NCBI GenBank assembly: GCA_003008705.1 | Contig: PDUO01000010.1 | Coordinates: forward strand, 496,001 to 560,000 | Direction of reading: 5' to 3' | Source of the DNA: Pezicula radicicola | Taxonomy: Eukaryota; Ascomycota; Leotiomycetes; Helotiales; Dermateaceae | DNA: 64,000 nt | Shown: piece by piece, positions 43,490-54,992 of the stretch | Position numbering within the stretch: the stretch's first letter is position 1 | How the letters are laid out: the number at the start of each line of letters is the position of its first letter | Notes under the pieces: generated by a model | Seen by the model: only the letters and a program-made list of their open reading frames with translations | Told to the model about the DNA's origin: nothing | Databases searched by the model: none | Translations under genes and position numbers: made by a program

Positions 43490-46400
43490 ATGGCTGATGC
43501 TCTGCCGAAGATTCAAGTCACCGATGCACAGAATTTAGGAGGTCCACTTGGCACAACCAACTCGCCGACTATAGATGGAGCACCTGGAAGGCCAAGGTCT
43601 GCTACCTCGTCTGAAGGTATGTTGATGAGCTATTTTCTATGGAGGCTATCACCAGTGATAGTGAGCCATAAGCCCGCTAAGGATGATCCAATGCTTATTT
43701 TCTGCGCCTTTGCGCTCATCTTGCTGACAGGAGCGGCAATCGCAGGAACCAACGCTGTACAAAATGGAAGGAAATCACCGATTAGGCTGAAGCGCAACAC
43801 TTCGAGCAAAGACACGAATGGCGCTGAGATCAAGGCACAACCACCAGCTCGAGCGGCTACAACTCCATCAATTTCCACATCCATCGACCCTCTTTCTCAT
43901 GTGCGTTTCCTCCTCAGCCCCGCGATACGTCGTATATCGTATAATCGGCCGAATGTGGTATTTATACGTATATTAGTTGGCTAACAATACATAGCACATT
44001 CTGAACCGTACGAATACGGAGAATACGATACCTCAAAAACTGCGAGGTACAGCTACACCGGAAAGTCCCACAGTAGATTTGGCAAGCCCAGGCAGTGTTG
44101 AAAATGGAGCGCCTGGGAAGAATGTCCAACCTGAGTTCCTTCGATCTGACTCCAATCCTCTCAAAGAGAAAAAGTAGGTTATATGTTTCATCACAAGATA
44201 ATGCTACCGCTTTTGCTCGGGCTTGTCGAGCTTACTGTATTAAGCGGCTTGCTTACGCCTAAGCATGACATTAAATATCGCCTTTTGCTTTTGATTTTAA
44301 TTTTCATCGTCTGAACAGCCGCTGACAATGTTATTCTTGCAGGAAAGGTGTCTCGTTTCTCAGTCGGTTCAGCATCATTGGTGGAAAGAAAAAGGATCAA
44401 ATGGACGATGTCGACGATAATGAATCGGAATTTGGGGACCAGCAGCGGACTGAAGGGACGAACGCACATGTCTTCTCTTCATCAATTGGCGCCAATGGAT
44501 ACATACCTCAGCACAAGGAACCACCAAGATACATCAAGGTTCGGGCGCATAATAAGAAGACGAGGGAATTTAATCGCATGTTTCTCGCGCAGGAGTTGAG
44601 TGGTACAAAGCATGATGTAAGCGACGATAAAGTCCCTGGTTTAACTACAACGGAAGAGGTCCAGCCGCACAAATTATCAAAGTCGCCGAAGAAGAGTGGT
44701 GCAGTATGGACAGCAGACTTTAGTAGAGATGGAAAATATCTTGCTGCTGCTGGTCGCGACCAAGTTGTGCGGGTGTGGGCGGTCATATCAACACCGGAGG
44801 AAAGACGTGCTCACGAATATGATGAAGACGTATCCTCATCTACTGAGGGAGGCGAGCGACTTAGTGCACCCGTATTCAGGTCCAAGCCAGTACGAGAATT
44901 TGAGGGCCATACTGGGGATATTCTTGACTTGAGCTGGAGTAAGAATAACTTTCTGCTGTCTTCATCAATGGATAAGACGGTTCGCCTATGGCATATTAGC
45001 AGACAAGAGTGTCTCTGCACCTTCAAACACAAAGATTTTGTAACATCGATTGCTTTCCACCCTCGCGACGATCGATTTTTCTTGGCAGGCTCCCTCGACT
45101 GTGTTCTTCGGTTGTGGAGCATTCCAGACAAGAGTGTAGCCTTTTGGAATCAATTGCCGGACCTCATCACAGCTGTAGCGTTTACACCGGATGGCAAAAC
45201 CGCAATGGCCGGCGTTCTTAGTGGGTTATGTCTATTCTATGACACAGAGGGTCTAAAGTATAATACACAGATTCATGTTAGGTCGTCACGCGGGAAGAAC
45301 GCCAAGGGGAGCAAAATTACTGGTATCAGATGTATGTCTTTGCCTCCTGATGCACCTGAGGGCGAAGCGGAGATGAAGATCTTAATAACCAGTAACGATT
45401 CTCGCGTGCGAATGTACAGTCTTCGTGACAAGAGCCTGGAGATGAAGTTTAGAGGGCACGAGAATATGAGTAGCCAGATTAGTGCCAGCTTCAGCGACGA
45501 TGGGAAGTACATTATCTGTGGTAGTGAGGACCACAAAGCATATATTTGGTCGACGGGACCAACTGAAGCCGAAAATAAAGACAAACGACCGCTAGAATTC
45601 TTCGAGGCGCACACGGACATGGTTACGGCAGCGATCATTGCGCCCACGAAATCGCGACAACTATTAAGTGCATCTCTAGACCCGCTCTACGACTTATGCA
45701 ACCCACCGCCAGTGACCTTATTGAGTAGAGAAGAGTCAAACGCGTCTTCGATGCCACCGACTACCAACACTTCGGACAAGCGAAACTCAGATACTGTCAG
45801 CGAGAAGCCAGAGGCGTCCCCCGCATATCTTGCTAGGTCTGTTCATGCAGATGGTTTGATACTTGTGACGGCAGACTACGTTGGGAATATTAAAGTATTC
45901 CGGCAAGATTGTGCGTACCAGAAGCGTCGGCAGGAAAACTGGGAGACAGGTTCCAACTTCTCAAAGAAGATGCTCGGCCGTAGTAACAGTATTATGACAC
46001 GACATAGTACCGGCTCTCATTCGCGTCGGGCCTCAATATCTCAAGGCACCAACGCGAGTCCTCAGATGCCGTCGGATCATATTTTATCTTGGCGAAACGA
46101 TATCACGGCAAGCAACAGTCGTGAAAATAGCATTAGGAATGTTAGCCTTAGACACGATAGCTTAAAAAGCACCCGCGATGACCGCAGTATATCACCAGGA
46201 AAGAAATCTCGGCCGGCTACAGCTCAAAATAATCTGGCGAGTTCCGCGCGGCAAAATCCATATGTCAACTCATCGCCAGTGAATGCGACATCTAGTATGT
46301 CCATATCTACGACAAGTCCACCACAGAGTCTTTACAAATCAAAGGGAAGCACTAGCAATCCTGTTAACCAACCGCCAATGCCTAGCTTCACTTTGCAAAG

Positions 46401-46692
46401 CGCAAACGACGATACGGGGATACGCCTTGATTCCAGTGGGAAGAGCTTTTGGAACATGCAGTCGTGGAAAAAGCCCTCTGTTTCTTCGACTGATTCCGGC
46501 TTAAAGCCACCATTACAGAGAGGAGGCAGTGTTGTAAGTAACCTCACTAGCGAGAGCAGTGAGCCCGGAGATGAAAGCGAGGGCGAGGCGCTATCATGCA
46601 AGAAGTGTGGCGGGAAGGATTTCAGGGCTAAGAAATCTTCTGGTAAAGGGCAGAAGCTGGTGTGCACGAAGTGTGGCACAACAGCAGAGTAG
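43490..46692 (+). CDS. WD40-repeat protein, WDR44/Dgr2-like, with C-terminal zinc ribbon
   Basis: Four exons, 43490-43616, 43731-43900, 43995-44173 and 44343-46692, give 941 residues; introns are 114, 94 and 169 bp. The first intron is a multiple of three and stop-free, so retention would insert 38 hydrophobic residues. The GTATGT donor, the GACAG acceptor and the sudden change of composition argue it is removed. The N-terminus is Ser/Thr/Pro-rich. A conserved pre-WD motif follows (PPRYIKVRAHNKKTREFNRM), then WD repeats: VWTADFSRDGKYLAAAGRDQ, ILDLSWSKNNFLLSSSMDKT, VTSIAFHPRDDRFFLAGSLD, and others to about 680. A disordered Ser-rich stretch follows, and a closing CKKCGG...CTKCG zinc ribbon. 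Animal WDR44 binds Rab11; the fungal relatives are poorly characterised, so a membrane-traffic role is inference. Confidence 0.88.
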
Positions 46693-46934
46693 ATATCGAC
46701 GAGAACTATGGGGTAGGAGGATTGTATATACGATATGACTGGTAACGGTAACGATTATTGAATAATGAGGTGTTTGGGTAGCGTAGAGTAGATGGGTTTG
46801 GACATTAGCAAAGCAATTGGGAAAGATACCTTCCTCTACGGAGAATATTAGTAAGAATACATCTGATTTCGAAAAGGACCGGGCCGGTATGTCCCATCTT
46901 GCGGCTACGGTAAGGAGAAGTGTGTAGCCGTACC

Positions 46935-47068
46935 AAATGTGTAAGATGTACAAGATGTGTAAGATGTGCAAGGTGTATAAGATGTACAAGGTGTATAAGA
47001 TGTATAAGATGTATAAGATGTATAAGATGTATAAGATGTATAAGATGTATAAGATGTACAAAATGTGC
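46935..47068 (+). repeat. 9-bp minisatellite, unit AAGATGTAT
   Basis: About fifteen head-to-tail copies of a 9-base unit. The downstream half is nearly uniform (seven or more identical units in a row), while the upstream half varies at the last two bases and once in the fourth (AAGATGTAC, AAGATGTGT, AAGGTGTAT). Because nine is a multiple of three, the minus strand translates as repeated Ile-Leu-Tyr, which is a by-product and not a gene. Confidence 0.95.
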
Positions 47069-47180
47069 ATAAATTTACTTTGTACTTCCTTGCCTCTCGT
47101 CGCCTGAAGTTCGGCGGAAAATTTCGAAACTCACCAGACTAAAGTGAACAACATACGATGTCCGTCTATGCGCCGGGCAT

Positions 47181-47206
47181 TTATCCCATAGCCCGCCAAA
47201 GCGCCA
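47181..47206 (+). repeat. Left terminal inverted repeat of the piggyBac-like element
   Basis: 26 bases beginning TTATCCCATAGCCCGCC; all 26 are the exact reverse complement of 49157-49182. Homology stops at the next base inward. Confidence 0.92.
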
Positions 47207-47307
47207 AACCCCTGTAATTGCATCACGTGATTCAACCCCATCAAAACTTGANAACACCATGAGTTTCATATACTTTTCTTAATAAAACCACCAATATACC
47301 TTTAAAA

Positions 47308-49130
47308 GATACAAAACCAGACTCTATAGATCCAGGAACCTTACGCCCTAATCTACCACCAACTACAGAGATTGGAACCGAATTTAAGCCTATATATTAC
47401 CCGAATTTCGATAAGAAAATCAACCTCCCTCCTTATGTTACTCCAGTAGACGCATTCGCTATCTGGAGCCTCTTTTTCCCTACTGAGTAGTTACAGAAGA
47501 TAGTCGAGAATATAAACAACTATAAGCTCCGAGAGTAGAGTAGCCGGCCTTGAAATAGGGGTACACGGAAGTAGATTCCAATGACCTTAGAAGAGTTATA
47601 TATATTTCTTGGAATATAGATATATATAGGTTTATATATTGAGAATAAGATCCCAGACTATTGGTCTCATTCAGAAGCAATGCTATAGTATACTGTAGTT
47701 CAGAATACTATAGGGAAAGGTCGTTGGGAAGATATAAGTACTCGGATCTATATTTCAGAGCCTAATACGCCTAATGTTTTTGGGATAGTAATATACAACT
47801 TATAGCTCTAATTAATAGCTTACTAACTTCTTTTTTACTATAGATAGAACCTCTAAATACTTATATAATATCAACTACTATACAACTATGGATACCGGGC
47901 CGGGATATTATAGTAGATGAGGCTATGGCATGATTCGAGGGTAGATCGAAAGATACTCTTATTATACCAAAGAAACCAATACCAGAAGGTTATAAGATAT
48001 AGTATATAGCCCAGGAAGGTTATATACTCTGTTGGTGCTGGTATAAGAAGGGTTCTAAAGCTGGAAGAGGTCTACAAGGGGTAAAGCCTCTAAAACAACT
48101 TAAGACGAATAAGATAGCTATAGTAGTACCATACTTGATTTTATAACTCCTAGAGGCCTAGTCTACCTATTGTATATACCTAGATAATCTTTTTATAAAT
48201 ATAAAGCTTCTATATATACTTAGAGATTATAATATTAGAGTAATAGGTACTTGCCGAGGAGGCTCTGGTATTTTAAAGGATTTTATTGAAAAGAAGAAGA
48301 AGGATACAAGAAAAGATACTATCCCCTGGAATACCCTTTGGGTAGTACCTTCTGAAGACAATAAAGTTAATTATATAGCCTGGAAAGATAATACTCTTGT
48401 CCTATTTCAGTCTATAATTGATGATGGAAAGGGAATAGTTATAACTATCCGTAAGTACCCTTCTGAAACTTCATCAGCTGTAAAGACTTCGAGAGTTCCT
48501 TTTGGAGATCAGCCTATAAAAGAATTAGAGTACCCAGAGTTCGACTACCTATATAATTATAATATAGGCTATATAGATAGGATAGACCAATTAAGATCCT
48601 ATAACACTAGTAATAGGTAGATTAGGAAGGGAGGTTAATATACTATATAGTACTTCTTATTCAATATAGTACTAGTTAACTCCTATCTTCTTTCCTTCCA
48701 TTCAAAGGTTGATAATAGCCTTAAATTTACCTCTCAAAAGGACTTTAGAATAGCCTTATATATGGCTCTATTTATAAAGGCTACTTAGTAACCTAGGAAA
48801 CGTAAATTATATCCAATTGGGCCTATATTTATAGAGCTAAATCAGCTCCATTGTATTGAGGCTTTTGGAAGTAAGAGAGATTATTATACTTGTAAGGAAA
48901 GGGGTGTTCGGAGGGTGCCTAAACAGACTCTAGTTTTAGGGGAGATTTCAGGTAATTCAAGAGGAAAACTATACCCAAAAGCTATAAGATTTAGTTGTAA
49001 GGTATACCAAGCCCCCCTTTACCAGAATGGAGATTGTTTTGAGTGGTACCATAGAGAAAGGGAGCTATAATAGATATTGAAAGCCNATTTTCTACCTGAA
49101 TTCAGTGATATATACGATCTGATTGGCTAA
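47308..49130 (+). pseudogene. piggyBac-type transposase, inactivated by stops and a frameshift
   Basis: Translation from 47308 gives the family's N-terminal block (TPVDAFAIWSLFFPTE, LQKIVENINNY, MTLEELYIFLGI, YIGLYIENKIPDYWSHSEAM) interrupted by TAG and TGA codons. Between about 47770 and 47880 the frame changes. From there it reads to the natural-looking TAA at 49128-49130: WIPGRDIIVDEAMA, FEGRSKDTLIIPKKPIPEGY, IYLDNLFINIKLLYILRDYN with RVIGTCR, NYNIGYIDRIDQLRSYN and a Cys/His tail (YYTCKERG, RFSCKVYQAP, NGDCFEWYHRER). The three catalytic aspartates (VDEAM, YLDN, IDRIDQ) are intact. In-frame stops are mostly TAG where Gln or Trp is expected, which fits C-to-T mutation as in RIP. It cannot make a working enzyme. 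Confidence 0.9.
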
Positions 49131-49156
49131 TAAACCCATGTTACTTAAGCGAGTTC

Positions 49157-49182
49157 TGGCGCTTTGGCGGGCTATGGGATAA
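49157..49182 (+). repeat. Right terminal inverted repeat of the piggyBac-like element
   Basis: 26 bases ending GGCGGGCTATGGGATAA, the exact reverse complement of the left repeat. The next outside bases (TATGATTG) do not match the left flank. Confidence 0.92.
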
Positions 49183-49620
49183 TATGATTGCTTACAATTC
49201 CCAAACTTTTTCTACCAATCTGCTCGTACTTGTTACTAAAATCGTCGCCACGACTGACGGGCTTATGCGAACCTCGTGCGAACCTCATGCGGCCGGCTGA
49301 AGCCGGAACTTTTGCCTTCCTGAAAACGTCGCTGGTTCGATCCGACGTCACTTGTTTGTAACTGTTTATCTTTCTCCGTCTTCTCCATGGAAATGCTCTA
49401 TGAATTAATGATTTTTGAGTATTCGAAACTGACTTCAAGTGAATCTGTATCTCTTTATAAAAAGTCGCATAGGTCAATGTATTTCTTGCTGTATCTGTAT
49501 CCCAAGCCATCATCGTCTTTGTATTTTCCAGAGACAGCAAAGAACTACCTAGTGGTTCATTTCAATTTACATCTAAGTTACTTACTTCTCCTTTTCTTAC
49601 CTTGTACTTGAGCCTCAAGT
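49183..49620. other. Upstream region of the protoglobin gene
   Basis: 438 bases between the transposon edge and the protoglobin start. The last 80 bases are T/C-rich leader. An open frame on the minus strand (49172-49540) overlaps the transposon end and has no known product. Confidence 0.45.
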
Positions 49621-50376
49621 ATGACGCCAAAGATGCAACACATTGAGTCATCCTCACTCGAAGACCTCCCCTCCAGAATCACCTACCTCTCTTCCTTCAT
49701 CGGCCTCGATGAATCAGATAGCGAAGCCCTACGCGCTTCTAAACCCCTAGTCGCTCCACTCGTCCCTACCATTCTCGACGCTGTCTATATCAAACTCCTT
49801 TCGTACGATATCACTGCAAAAGCTTTCGTACCAAAAAATACAGATTATGAGGGAGAGGTAGTGAAAGACGTTCAGGAGTTGACATTAGAGCATCCTCAAA
49901 TTGCGTTAAGGAAGGATTTTTTGAAGGTATGTACTGTACTTTGATATGGATTTAGGAATAAGAATTCCAAACTAACATATTTTTTGGCATAGAATTATCT
50001 TGTTAGACTCGTATCAACCAGCGATCTCTCACCCAGCTCTTCCTTCTGGACCTACCTCAACAATGTCGGAATAATGCATACCGGACGTCCTGGCTTCAAA
50101 CACCGTGAACATAAGCCAGAACTCCGCGTAGAATACATTCACATGAATATCCTGCTAGGATATGTGGTCGATATTGTTATTGGTGCGGTGATGGCCATGA
50201 CGGAGATTGATATCGAGATGAAGGCGAAGGTCTTGAGGGCCTTTAATAAGGTTCTTTGGATTCAAAATGATCTTTTTGCTAGGCATTATTTACCGAGTGA
50301 TGGGTTGGAGAGTGTGAGTTTGAGTAATGGTGTTGGGGCTGAGGGTGTCAATGGTGCTTGTCCTTTTAAGAATTAA
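49621..50376 (+). CDS. Protoglobin / globin-sensor-fold protein
   Basis: Two exons, 49621-49926 and 49993-50376, with a 66-bp intron (GTATGT...ATAG, phase 0), give 229 residues. The helical pattern and motifs (RITYLSSFIGLDESDSEALR, LVAPLVPTILDAVYIKLLSY, FWTYLNNVGIMHTGRPGFKH, YIHMNILLGYVVDIVIGAVM) fit the protoglobin family (globin-sensor domain). His131 in GIMHTG is the likely proximal haem ligand. The protein is a lone domain with no transmitter attached. It ends in GVNGACPFKN, whose CPF recalls a haem-regulatory Cys-Pro motif, though that is speculative. Haem binding and gas (O2, NO or CO) sensing or detoxification are known for the family; the fungal function is not established. Two Mets (49621, 49633) are possible starts. 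Confidence 0.82.
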
Positions 50377-53300
50377 TTGTGCGTTTAGGTAGTACTGGGT
50401 TTTTTTGGTGGGGGTTCGGTGCTTAGGATTATGGAATAGATGTGTACTGTATACCAAAATTAAAGACTTCTCTTCTCTCCTCTACTCGAGTATAGGAAAT
50501 CCTTTTTTTCATACTGTGTGAAAATTTAATTCCTTGGGGCTTTTAGTATTGCTGTCATGGGACGGAGTAGTGCTGGCTCCCGTTTCCTGTGTAAGTTCTG
50601 AGCATTGGTTCTTTTACTTTTTAAGTTGAGTTGCTTCGCCCTCCCGAGTTACCTGTGCTATCAGTCAGGACTTACTCTCATTTTTTTCGTTGCGTTATCC
50701 AGTACGCACTTGTAAAGAATGATGATTTCACTCGCTAGTATGCAACCGCAGCGAAATAGCACCCACGCACGATCACTATCCTAAGGCCCAGATTAAGGCT
50801 TAAAATAATTTATACATTTTCCTGTAGGAAGAGAGCCGCATGAAATATCCTGTTGATAGATTAAATTATTGGCTTTTATATTTTATAAGATACCTATGTT
50901 ATAGTGTTGCCAGGGTTTGGGGCTTGTTAGTTCCAAATTTAGAGGGCCGTAGTTTAGTTTCATAAGATGTCTAGCTTGGCCTTCCATTTGGCTACAGTAT
51001 CAAGATAGTATATATGGTCGGGTAGTGGTAAAATTTCCTCGATTCCGTGCGTGTAAGGTGCAGAAATTCCTGGTATTACAGAGCTTTCTCAAACTGCCGA
51101 ATAGTATTTGTCGATACAGTTTTGGATTTCTGAAGTTCCTCCGAGTTTGTCGTCTCAATTTCATCTTGTTCAAGTTCGAGTAGTCGAATGTATGCATCTT
51201 TGTATTGGACTTATGTGGCATTATGTTGCCATGCTTAATCCTAGTGATTATTGTAGTCAGGTTCGCAAGTCATAGTTGCCAAACAGGATCGCGGATCTCT
51301 CGTACATACTTTGGAATTAGGAATAGTCTAAATAGGTATCCTATAGGATTTTGTTGACCTTAATATTCTAACGTTATTTCCGAACACGTCATAAGTAAAG
51401 AGTGGAAGTCAATGAACTACAAAGCAGAATTTAGATTTTTTTTTGCTATTAACAGGCCTTAACTATATAACAACACTAGTCCTTATAACAACTAACGATT
51501 AGATTCGTCGCTGATAGTACAGAATCCCTGGTTATAGAGTTACAAAGATAGGAGGAAAGAACTTAACGTAAGGGGAGAAGAGAGGTAGGTTGTTTGTAAA
51601 GTTCCTTGTGTAATAGCTAACATCCTCCCGCATAATCTCGTCTATCTTTGCGCCTCTAAGTCTAGTTCACATTTTTTATTATTCTAACATTATTCTCTGA
51701 GATTTCTTCTAGTGCTTGTCTTTAATAAGTCAATTGTTACTACCTCTAATAAGGTCAATTACAAACTAGAGAAAATCCTGTATTAAAGTCTTACAACCAA
51801 TTGGCTAGTTTTTTCTAGCTTGTGCTGCGTACGGTATCCAAGTTGGAGTATGTGAGCAGCACTTGAAATAATAAGGACTACACAATGCATGAAATTCTCA
51901 GAATTCGTAAGTCTTTGGGAGGAACTGCATGCCACAACATTCCCCCTCTCCCTCCTCCATCCCACTTTAACGGTATGAGTGTTACAAAAAGAAATACTAT
52001 AGCCAAGCAACTAGTAAATGAAGAAACGCGATTCCAAGTATTCGTGCGGGACATAGGACTATATGAGACCATTCTGGCATGTTCCGAATCGGAGTGAATG
52101 CAATGTAACTTGATTACTTTGCATTAAGTGGGAATTTGTGGAGTTTCACTCACTACCCCATTTATGACATTATATGTGCTTACATAACAAGTTCTCAAAG
52201 TGGTAAAAACATTCTTTGCCATATCTTGTTCTACTGCGTACATCCCTATAGGGCGTATGAATTTTTGATGCCTTGGTGCTCTGAGCACGCAGGCTTGGGT
52301 TAATCTGGTCCTCTATTTACTGTATGATATATAGTTCTCTGTTAGTACTGTCACAATCTCACCAACCTTCAGATCTATCTTTCAACAATATCACATCAAT
52401 AGCCGACTATTGAAAGTTCAAAATGAGGAAAGGTTCTAGTTCTGTCCTTTTACTGTAAGCCTGCAGAATCTGATTCGCTTTGGATTGTATGCGACTAGAG
52501 TATAGACCGCCGTACTTATTCTGAATTGCGGCCCAGGCGGAGTGAACTACCAGCGAATTCCATGGCAATAGCAGGTGATTTACAGGTGGCAATTACCTAA
52601 TGTAATTACAGTACCAAAAGGAGAACCGCCTGATTTTTTTGGGGGGGGGATTTGATCTTTTAAGCATGTACGTAAGTCAAGTGAAAGAAAGCCTTTCTAT
52701 TATCACATAGTAATGCTGTTAGTCTAGACAATTTTGTCCAAAAGAATTTACAGTAGAAAAAGAGTAATCATGAGGAAAGATGACCATATGGGAAGAATTC
52801 GTTATATAGTAGACCTGTTGTTGTTGTAGACATCTCAAATTTAGTATTAATATCTAAGAACTGGATGCTTGATACCACCTGAGAAACTACCCTCCATTGA
52901 TTAGAGTGTGTAAGATACTCCTGCATCTATGATATTTTTTAATGTCTTGGTGTAAACCATTTCAGGAGCTGAAAGCTGTGGATTTAAAATTATAAGAAGA
53001 GCTGTATATAGAGTCAGGGAGTGGTGTTGCACTTAGAAAGAGGGCATAAATGCTAATTAATCACTTCCAAATAAATCCCTTGCGAAACCTTCCTCTTTTT
53101 GGCTAACACTTGGTTAATAGTGTTGGATTCTGAGAGCATATGTATAGGAGGATCAGTACCGCTTTGAGTGCTCTAAACAGGCTTAGTTCAAATTGGTTCT
53201 TCTACATATCATCAACCGCCAACAATGGGGTTAGATACCAAGCACTAATGTTTCTCTTTCAGTTTAGCGAATTCAATAGTTAAAATCCATTAAAAGAGAT

Positions 53301-54992
53301 AAGTGCCTGCTTTGTAATTTAGCCTTCAACCACACATACTTCAAATACAACCTTCTCTCTTATCATGTAGAAACGCTGCTGTCAAACTTGGGCGACATTA
53401 TCAAGATAAACGACCTTTTTGGGTGGACTTCCACCGACGGCTTCAAAAGTGTCATTGGCTGTCCTCGTTCCACTATTTAGAAATTTAGCATCCTACCTCT
53501 AGCAAGTTGTGCTTAGATGGCTGTGTTACCTTGCCATTTTTGAAACCAATGAAGTCGAATTTGTTGACTCGCCTCCAATAGAGATCTATATACTTCTCCC
53601 GAGTTTTAAAATATGGTAATGCCCAGATCGAAACACGATACAAAGTTGTGATTTATTCTAAATTTGCAGTTCCTGTACATACATGCTGCTGAAGTGTACA
53701 AAGAGCAATTTACCGTCTGAGGAACTTGCATGGAAGTGTTATGTATGTTATGTTGGGTCTTCTTGGCACTATGCTCAAAGTAGGCAATGATGTAGCCAAT
53801 GATACCAGGAAATAGAAAGCTGTCTGTATGCCATACACGCACTGACAACATGAGTATGCAAGACTCCGGAAAGTTGTGTTTGCCATGTCGATCTATATTT
53901 CTCTATGAATTGCTGTATACTCTGGTTTCTTGTGGGCTTCATAAACAGTTGAAGAGTTGGGTCATCAAGTGATGATTCCAGCAGGATGGTCATAAGGGAA
54001 GTCGATTACGGCTTCTAGACCTATGAACTGATTTGAGCCCGAGATCTTACTGCCCGTGCGAGTTGGCTTGCTTACTCATGGCTATGGGGCGTTCCGCTTG
54101 ACCACTTCCCGAGACTTATCCAGCCAGCAGTGCTACGTACGAAAGAAACTACCCATAACTTCTGTCATTTTTGATAGGATATTCTCTGGCGGTCTGAAGT
54201 GGCGGTTGGTTCATTAACCCAACAAGGAATCCCGTGGATGATACGTCCAGCTATGGCCATATCTTGCGAGGTCTTCCGTAAGCACCTAATCGATATCGAT
54301 TCGGCCTAGTTATCGTTAGTTGGACCACTCGGTCTTGTATGTTCTTAATAGGCTACGGAAGTGGCCGAATGAATAGGCTATACTCGACCTAGACTTTATA
54401 ACGATTTCTCCCCGTCTTCTCTGACTCGGGAACTGAGTGGTTTGTTAAAATCAGGAAAGAAACTTCTCCAGAAACTTAAAAACCACTTCTAGTGAACTAT
54501 CTATCTTTAACAATCTAGCAATGTTGACATACGTCCGTATTCCAGGAGCGTCTGCTTACTTCTCGGCAGGAGTCAACGAATAGTGGATTATCACACCACG
54601 CTGATTACCTCTACTCGTACTGTGGATGAATAAACGTTAATTGTTAGGTGACGAGCTACGTTAAATTTAACGTTTATTCGTCCTCAGTACGAGTAGCCAA
54701 GTGATCAATCGCAGCAGACCTTCTCCCATCCACATTTTAATATCAATAACAGTTATAGTAAGGCTGACTAAGTAAAACGCTTACGTGTTAAGCGATGCAA
54801 ATACACGAGAGCGGCATATTCGTTTGCTGCATGGATTACCGGGAATTCAGCAATGCATATACAAGATCTTCCATATTGAATATTGGGTCGGGTGCAAAAT
54901 AAATATTACTTCCACATGAAATAGCGTTCGGATCTACGGTGATGTTTCAAGCCTGTTATCCGCCTTAATAAGCCTTCAAGAGCTTCCAAATC
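50377..54992. other. AT-rich gene-poor stretch
   Basis: 4.6 kb with no supportable gene. Small open frames on both strands (50.9-51.3, 51.8-52.1, 53.6-54.0 kb) have no family resemblance. A T7G9 homopolymer run lies at 52634-52649. A 30-bp-arm inverted repeat is at 54611-54696. Composition resembles the other AT-rich stretches and may be old mutated repeat DNA, but no element could be delimited. Confidence 0.5.
54611..54696. repeat. Imperfect palindrome with 30-bp arms
   Basis: Left arm 54611-54640 (CTACTCGTACTGTGGATGAA to CGTTAA) and right arm 54667-54696 (TTAACGTTTATTCG to GAGTAG) are reverse complements with two mismatches, around a 26-base spacer. It could be a tiny non-autonomous inverted-repeat element or a hairpin. 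Confidence 0.85.

Larger units (their letters stand above)
47181..49182 (+). mobile_element. Decayed piggyBac-family DNA transposon
   Basis: A 2.0-kb unit bounded by a perfect 26-bp inverted repeat (47181-47206 and 49157-49182, outer bases TTATCCCATAGCCCGCC). It encloses a broken transposase of the DDE_Tnp_1_7 (piggyBac) family. The core is very AT-rich, whereas the terminal repeats are GC-rich. If the element proper runs from TCCC to GGGA (47184-49179) it is flanked by TA on both sides. The canonical piggyBac TTAA target is not present at either edge. The element lies 490 bases downstream of the WD40 gene and 440 bases upstream of the protoglobin gene and breaks neither. Confidence 0.88.

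Noticed and set aside
46594..47070. Minus-strand reading frame of 158 codons beginning with repeated Ile-Leu-Tyr
   Set aside because: It is the translation of the 9-bp minisatellite followed by the antisense of the WD40 3' end; no gene signals.
49325..49352. GGTTCGATCC resembling a tRNA T-loop
   Set aside because: The expected 5-bp T-stem does not pair and no acceptor or anticodon arm can be drawn around it.
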